This document shows, piece after piece, positions 59,378-64,000 of a DNA stretch of 64,000 nt. How positions within the stretch are numbered: position 1 is the stretch's first letter; each line of letters starts with the position of its first letter. Below the pieces are notes generated by a model. It was not told the origin of the DNA. It did not search any database and saw nothing but the letters and a program-made list of their open reading frames with translations. The position numbers were made by a program, and so were the translations under genes. The stretch covers positions 1,426,001 to 1,490,000 of the forward strand of contig CAWDDX010000003.1 in the NCBI GenBank assembly GCA_963801195.1, read 5' to 3'. This DNA is from SZUA-36 sp963801195 (GTDB lineage: Bacteria > Pseudomonadota > Gammaproteobacteria > Xanthomonadales > SZUA-36).

Positions 59378-59875
59378 ATGAATAATAAATTGTACGACTG
59401 GTTGAGCATAGCTTCGAATATCGCCGTTCTTGGCGGGTTGATTCTGGTTGCAGTCCAAATTAATCAAAATACCGAAATAACCAAAGCCCAGCTCACCAAT
59501 GATTATTATTTAATGGACATGCAACTCGAATTGAACATGATGGGGGAAAAACCCATTGATTCATGGATTAAATCGGTATATTCGCCGGGTGATATTTCGC
59601 AAACTGATGCTGCAATATTAGACAGGTACTTCAATTTCGGGATTGTGCAAATTAACCGGTTGATACGTATGCAGGAAATGGGGCTTGCTGATCAAGAGGA
59701 AGTAAAAGAACGCATGGCCTATTTAAAATGGCATTTGGGAAACGAAATTGGAAGGCGGTGGTGGAACGCAGCAAAGAAGGATTATCCCCGGCAATTTGTG
59801 GATCAAGTTGATTCAGCACTGAAAGACTCTGAATTTGATGATAATAAAGTCTTTTTGGAATCTTTATTAAATTGA
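59378..59875 (+). CDS. small membrane-anchored hypothetical protein
   Basis: 165 residues from the ATG at 59378. One N-terminal membrane segment (IASNIAVLGGLILVAVQIN) and a helical remainder with WW and charged residues (EIGRRWWNAAKKDYP). It resembles hypothetical proteins of marine gammaproteobacteria; a domain family was not identified. The preceding gene on the same strand ends 136 bp upstream. A+T content is also above average, so the two may have arrived together. Confidence 0.75.
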   Translation: MNNKLYDWLSIASNIAVLGGLILVAVQINQNTEITKAQLTNDYYLMDMQLELNMMGEKPIDSWIKSVYSPGDISQTDAAILDRYFNFGIVQINRLIRMQEMGLADQEEVKERMAYLKWHLGNEIGRRWWNAAKKDYPRQFVDQVDSALKDSEFDDNKVFLESLLN

Positions 59876-60034
59876 AGCCGGAACACAACAAGGCGAACAA
59901 ATTCGTTCCCTGACATCGCCGGGCGCGCGCCAATCTCAGGAGTGGTAGCATGGCACCTGACTCTGACCTTGAACAGTAATAACAAACCTCACCTGGGTTT
60001 TCGGCCAGGCTAGAGACATGGCTTGGGGGCCGCG

Positions 60035-61237
60035 ATGGACGCAATCGGTATTCGATGTGATAACGACCTGAAAATTGCCCAGAATCTGCTAGACGATGTA
60101 ACGGTCAAGCAGGTCAAGGAGCAGGTAGACCGGGAGAGCGAAACCGGCCCCATGGGTCTGCGCCGCCGGCTTTTGTCGTCTTCGGTGCGTCTCAGCCGCG
60201 GCATGTCGCCGGCGGTACACAAGCTGGCCGACCACTGTATCGAAAAGCTGGGTGTGACAATTCCCCTCGAGCTCTACGCCTATGCCAGCTCGGACTTTAA
60301 CGCAGCCTGCTTCAAGCCCGAAGAAGGCCGCCTGTTCGTCATGTTTTCATCCGGTTTGCTGGAAGCCTTCGACGAGAGGGAACTGATGTTCGTGGTCGGG
60401 CACGAACTCGGCCACCACGTTTACCAGCACCACGACATCCCGGTGGGCTATATCTTCAGCGGCCAGCAACGGCCACCGGCCAGCCTGGCGCTGGAGTTGT
60501 TCGCCTGGACCCGTTACGCGGAAATCTCCGCCGATCGTGCCGGCGCCTTCTGCGCCAACAACCTGGAAGCGGTGGCGCGGTCGCTTTTCAAGCTCGCCTC
60601 CGGCCTCGTCAGCAGCAGTATCGTCAGTTTCAGCCTGGAAGAATTTTTGTATCAGCTGGATGATATGCAGGCCGTCGCTGCAGAACCGGGGCAGGGCGCA
60701 CCGATGGAGGACTGGTTTTCCACCCACCCGTTCAACCCGATGCGGGTAAAGGCACTGCAGCTTTTCCACCAAAGCCTGCTGATGCACGATGGCGGTATAG
60801 GAAAGGAAGAGCTGGAATTGGGGGTGCAGGCCATGATGGGCATCATGGAGCCGGATTACCTGGAGGGCCACACCGACGCTGCAAAAATAATGCGTTCCTT
60901 ATTCATCGCCGGCGCCGTGGCCGTGGCCAATGCGCGCGCGGGTATCAGCGAGCAGGAAAGGGCGGTGATCCACAAGTTTTTGGGCGAGAGCTTTTCCATC
61001 AAGGTGCTGAACATCGACAAGCTGATCGACACCCTGCCCAAACGCATCGAGGCGGTCAAAGCGCACGCCAGCCTCACCCGGCGTATGCAGGTGGTCCGCG
61101 ACCTGAGCGTGGTCGCCCGCGCCGACGGAAAGATCACCGACAATGAACTGCTGGTGCTGTACGCCATCGCCGATGGACTGGCCATCCCCAGGTCACTGGT
61201 CAGGCATATCGTGCATGCGGACAGGGATTTGGATTAG
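60035..61237 (+). CDS. M48-family metallopeptidase fused to a TerB-like domain
   Basis: 400 residues from the ATG at 60035. The zinc-peptidase motif is VVGHELGHHVYQHH (His 123, Glu 124, His 127) with a third ligand Glu in RYAEISADRAGA, as in M48 enzymes. No signal peptide or TM is evident. The C-terminal part (about 270-400) is a TerB-like helical domain (VVARADGKITDNELLVLYAI). The combination suggests a cytosolic or membrane-associated quality-control or tellurite-type role (inference). Confidence 0.85.
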   Translation: MDAIGIRCDNDLKIAQNLLDDVTVKQVKEQVDRESETGPMGLRRRLLSSSVRLSRGMSPAVHKLADHCIEKLGVTIPLELYAYASSDFNAACFKPEEGRLFVMFSSGLLEAFDERELMFVVGHELGHHVYQHHDIPVGYIFSGQQRPPASLALELFAWTRYAEISADRAGAFCANNLEAVARSLFKLASGLVSSSIVSFSLEEFLYQLDDMQAVAAEPGQGAPMEDWFSTHPFNPMRVKALQLFHQSLLMHDGGIGKEELELGVQAMMGIMEPDYLEGHTDAAKIMRSLFIAGAVAVANARAGISEQERAVIHKFLGESFSIKVLNIDKLIDTLPKRIEAVKAHASLTRRMQVVRDLSVVARADGKITDNELLVLYAIADGLAIPRSLVRHIVHADRDLD

Positions 61238-61359
61238 CCTGGATTGGTTCAGAAGCGGGGGCATAATCGCCAAAGCACTCGGGTTGCCGTAAGGAAAATT
61301 TGGCGTCATTTGCATTTTGGAACTCAAATACATGCGGCTTCTCTATAATATGCGCACTT

Positions 61360-61908
61360 ATGAAAAAATTAATTAAATTCCTCCTGTTTCTGCTGTTACT
61401 CGGCCTCGTTTTCTACGCCGGTTACCGCTACTACCTGCCTTCCATGATCGCGACGACTTTAACCTCGGATGAGCCCTCCCGGTTAATCCCCGAAGCCATG
61501 CAGGAAAGGGTCGAGGAACTCAAGGTCAAGATTCACCGCGAGGTCGACGAACTGCCGGCGCTGCTGAAAGAAACCAGCCTCACTGTCGATGACCTTATGA
61601 TCATGATTGACCGCGCCAATCCGGATCAGTTTTTCAGGGCTATCGAGGAACTCAAAAACACCACGCTTACTTCAACGGACCAGATTTTCGACATCTGCAT
61701 GAAGCACATCAGGATCTCCGGTTACGACCTGGAGGTTTTCCGCGCTCCGTTTGTGCGCAATAGCAGCGTCAGCAACATCCAGAAAGCCATCGCCAAAATT
61801 GATCAGCATGATTTTCGCACCAGCGTGAGTATTCCGGTGCTCAAAGAAACCGCCCAAAAGGTGCTGGAATCCAACAAAGAGGAAATCATGAGGGAGCTGA
61901 ATCAATAA
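61360..61908 (+). CDS. membrane-anchored hypothetical protein
   Basis: 182 residues from the ATG at 61360. An N-terminal anchor (FLLFLLLLGLVFYAGYRY) and a helical, charged periplasmic or cytosolic part with coiled-coil tendency (RVEELKVKIHREVDELPALL). Family not recognised. It lies after the M48 gene with a 122-bp gap. Confidence 0.7.
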   Translation: MKKLIKFLLFLLLLGLVFYAGYRYYLPSMIATTLTSDEPSRLIPEAMQERVEELKVKIHREVDELPALLKETSLTVDDLMIMIDRANPDQFFRAIEELKNTTLTSTDQIFDICMKHIRISGYDLEVFRAPFVRNSSVSNIQKAIAKIDQHDFRTSVSIPVLKETAQKVLESNKEEIMRELNQ

Positions 61909-62075
61909 GTGGATTGGCTGGCATTAGCGCTATCCTGCCCAAAAAGGGGCCATTTTCAGTGCCAGCGAACGCCCGTGAAGACGCAGCATAAGGTAAGAGT
62001 AAATAAGCCCCGACACTTGACACCAAGCCCTTCCCTTGCGAGGTTATCGGTTCCTGATGCTCACTTTGGAATCCC

Positions 62076-63782
62076 ATGAAATTCATCACCCGCTTACACG
62101 GCCTGGTCTTCATCGCACTCACCTTTGTCGCCCTTAACGTTCATGCAAACCAACTTGCCGATACGATTTACCTGGGCGGACCGATCCTGACCATCGACGA
62201 TAATGCGCCGCGTGCAGAGGCAGTGGCCGTCGCAGATGGGCGGATACTGGCGGTGGGTGACCGTGAAAGCGTGATGGCTTTCCAGGGTGACGGCACCGGG
62301 ATATTCGATCTCGAAGGCCGCGCCATGCTGCCGGGCTTCGTCGATAGCCATGGCCACGCCGTGATGGGTGGCCTGCAGGCGCTGTCGGCCAATCTGCTGG
62401 CGCCTCCCGATGGGGAAGTCACGGATATTGTCAGCCTGCTGGATACGCTGCGTGCCTGGATGTCGGAAAACCAGGCGATCGTCGATGAGGAGCAGATCAT
62501 TATCGGTTTCGGCTATGACCAGTCACAGCTCAAGGAACTGCGTCACCCGACCAGGGATGACCTGGACGCCGTCTCAACCACCTTGCCCATCATCATTGTT
62601 CACCAGTCAGGGCATTTTGGCGTGGCGAATTCAAAAGCGCTCGAACTGACCGGGGTGACAGCGGATTCCCCCAACCCGCCCGGCGGCGTCATCCGCAAAA
62701 GCAGTGATGGCCAACCCGATGGCGTACTCGAGGAAAACGCATTTTTCGGGGTATTGACCAAGTTGCTGTCCGGGCTCGGCGAACGCGGTTTACGGGCATT
62801 CGCCGCCGCCGGCCCGGAACTGTGGGCGCGCTTCGGCTACACCACGGCCCAGGAAGGCCGTGCAGCGCCGGCGATCGTCGAGGTGCTGAAAAAAGTGGCG
62901 GCTGAGGGCGGTTTTAAAATCGATATCGTCGTCTACCCCGATGTCATGGTCGACCGCGACTACATCAAGAACAATGTCTCCGCCACGTACTCCAACCGTA
63001 TGCGCGTGGGCGGCGCCAAGCTGACCATCGACGGCTCGCCGCAGGGTTTCACGGCCTTTCGCGACCAGCCCTACTACGACCCCGTGGGTGATTACCCAAG
63101 CTTTTACAAGGGCTACGCCGCGGTCACCAACGAACAGGTCCTGGCCGCCGTCGACTGGGCTTTCGCAAACAACATCCAGATCATGACGCACGCCAATGGT
63201 GAAGCCGCGACAGACCTGTTCCTCGCCGCCATAAAAGACGCAACCAAAAAGTACGGCATGGCCGACCGCCGGCCGGTCCTGATCCACGGGCAGTTCCTGC
63301 GCGAAGACCAGGTCGACAGCCTGAAGGCCCTGCATATCTTTCCCTCGCTTTTTCCGATGCACACCTTTTACTGGGGCGACTGGCACCGCGACCACACGGT
63401 GGGGCCGGTGCTGGCCGACAATATTTCGCCGACCGGCTGGGTACACCAAAGGGGCATGATGTTCGGCACCCACCACGATGCGCCGGTAGCCTTTCCCGAC
63501 AGCATGCGGGTACTCGACGCCACCGTCACTCGCCGCACGCGTTCGGGCGATATCCTCGGCCCGGCCCAGCGCGTGGACGTGATGACGGCATTGAAGGCGA
63601 TGACCATCTGGCCGGCCTGGCAGCACTTCGAGGAAGACAGCAAGGGCAGCATCGAGGTTGGGAAGCTGGCGGATTTTGTTATTTTGTCACAGGACCCGAC
63701 CGCAGTTGACCCGGAAACCCTCGACACGCTGAAAGTGTTGAAGACCATCAAAGAGGGTACGGTGGTTTTTGTCCTGGATTGA
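62076..63782 (+). CDS. exported YtcJ-like amidohydrolase
   Basis: A 568-residue metal-dependent hydrolase of the amidohydrolase-3 (YtcJ) family. Signal peptide (GLVFIALTFVALNVHA). Metal motif DSHGHAVMGG (His-x-His), later HQSGHFGVANSKAL, the carbamylated-Lys region, MTHANGEAATD and the C-terminal LADFVILSQDPTAV. It is predicted to be periplasmic. The substrate (N-acyl, cyclic amide or ester) is unknown. Hairpin at 63801-63845. Confidence 0.9.
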   Translation: MKFITRLHGLVFIALTFVALNVHANQLADTIYLGGPILTIDDNAPRAEAVAVADGRILAVGDRESVMAFQGDGTGIFDLEGRAMLPGFVDSHGHAVMGGLQALSANLLAPPDGEVTDIVSLLDTLRAWMSENQAIVDEEQIIIGFGYDQSQLKELRHPTRDDLDAVSTTLPIIIVHQSGHFGVANSKALELTGVTADSPNPPGGVIRKSSDGQPDGVLEENAFFGVLTKLLSGLGERGLRAFAAAGPELWARFGYTTAQEGRAAPAIVEVLKKVAAEGGFKIDIVVYPDVMVDRDYIKNNVSATYSNRMRVGGAKLTIDGSPQGFTAFRDQPYYDPVGDYPSFYKGYAAVTNEQVLAAVDWAFANNIQIMTHANGEAATDLFLAAIKDATKKYGMADRRPVLIHGQFLREDQVDSLKALHIFPSLFPMHTFYWGDWHRDHTVGPVLADNISPTGWVHQRGMMFGTHHDAPVAFPDSMRVLDATVTRRTRSGDILGPAQRVDVMTALKAMTIWPAWQHFEEDSKGSIEVGKLADFVILSQDPTAVDPETLDTLKVLKTIKEGTVVFVLD

Positions 63783-63800
63783 GGGCCACATTTGATATTT

Positions 63801-63845
63801 GGGGCCAGGGTAAAAACATGGTTCAATAGTTTTTACCCTGGCCCC
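63801..63845. terminator. long hairpin between convergent genes
   Basis: GGGGCCAGGGTAAAAAC-N11-GTTTTTACCCTGGCCCC, a perfect 17-bp stem, between the amidohydrolase gene (+) and the hicB-like gene (-). It works as a bidirectional stop; the GGGGCCAGGGTAAAAAC arm may also be a dispersed repeat in this genome. Confidence 0.75.
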
Positions 63846-63868
63846 GAAAAGTGCCCGCCGTGGGTGGT

Positions 63869-64000
63869 TCAGTGTGCGAGTTTCGCGCTGGCTATGCGGT
63901 TCAGACTGACGCCTGATTCCGCAGCCTCCATGGCCAATTGACGGTGCACATCGGGTGGAACCCGCACCATAAACTTGCCGCTGTATTGGCGCGTGGCAAT
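63869..64000 (-). CDS. HicB-like antitoxin, 5' end outside window
   Basis: The last 43 codons of a minus-strand gene: KFMVRVPPDVHRQLAMEAAE and GVSLNRIASAKLAH at the end. This is the ribbon-helix-helix C-terminal DNA-binding part of HicB antitoxins, which repress their own operon and neutralise the HicA RNase. The rest, and any hicA upstream, lie beyond the right edge. Confidence 0.75.
   Translation of the reverse strand: MATRQYSGKFMVRVPPDVHRQLAMEAAESGVSLNRIASAKLAH

Overview
The window looks like a 64 kb piece of chromosome from a GC-rich gammaproteobacterium, probably free-living and aquatic or marine. The evidence is a Pseudomonas-like algZ-algR-hemC-hemD-hemX-hemY cluster, a YifL/LptM lipoprotein gene next to dapF, a coq7 ubiquinone hydroxylase gene, a trpGDC operon with a separate trpE, and a Gram-negative dedicated sortase system. 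The exact genus cannot be read from the sequence.

Layout. 1-8.9 kb: dapF (cut by the window edge), lptM, a carboxylesterase, the algZR two-component pair, hemCDXY and two unknown genes. 8.9-9.5 kb: tandem repeats and a 241-bp MITE. 9.5-14.6 kb: an iron-sulfur flavoreductase, a PlsC acyltransferase, a hydrolase, a DDAH-type hydrolase, tRNA-Gly(CCC), an HDAC-like deacetylase and two more MITEs. 14.8-17.9 kb: an Lrp-type regulator divergent from alanine dehydrogenase and an omega-amino-acid:pyruvate transaminase. Together these form an alanine/beta-alanine catabolic unit in which the transaminase makes alanine and Ald regenerates pyruvate. 17.9-24.4 kb: MAPEG protein, PduO-type cobalamin adenosyltransferase, gcvT-gcvH, a secreted cupredoxin/CARDB protein, purC, djlA and rpe. 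24.4-30.4 kb: class GN sortase, its VIT/vWA target, and a divergent response regulator and histidine kinase. 31-42.5 kb: trpE, a MITE, a large tyrosine- and histidine-rich secreted protein with 52-residue repeats, kup, and trpGDC. 42.5-45.3 kb: coq7, a DUF481 outer-membrane protein, a thioredoxin-like ferredoxin, rplM-rpsI and tRNA-Gln(CUG).

From 45.3 to 48.9 kb the sequence changes character. A palindromic element bounded by inverted copies of the tRNA-Gln 3' end is followed by a truncated glycosyltransferase gene. Next is a nearly perfect 1.25-kb tandem duplication carrying a Y1 (HUH) REP-associated transposase, and then about 0.45 kb of GGGTGTCTGGAATGG repeats. This is the most unusual part of the window.

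From 48.9 kb to the end is an accessory stretch with many poorly known envelope genes: SIMPL-domain protein, YdeI-like protein, a membrane-anchored LytTR regulator, two secreted proteins, a CTERM-like protein, a transglutaminase-like/TPR lipoprotein, a 727-residue protein with a duplicated domain, a Bacteroidota-like DUF6090 gene, an M48 peptidase fused to a TerB-like domain, an amidohydrolase and the end of a hicB-like antitoxin gene.

A theme across the window is non-autonomous mobile DNA. Four MITE copies of three kinds all sit in YTAR tetranucleotides, and two of them sit exactly on a TAG stop codon, leaving the host gene intact.
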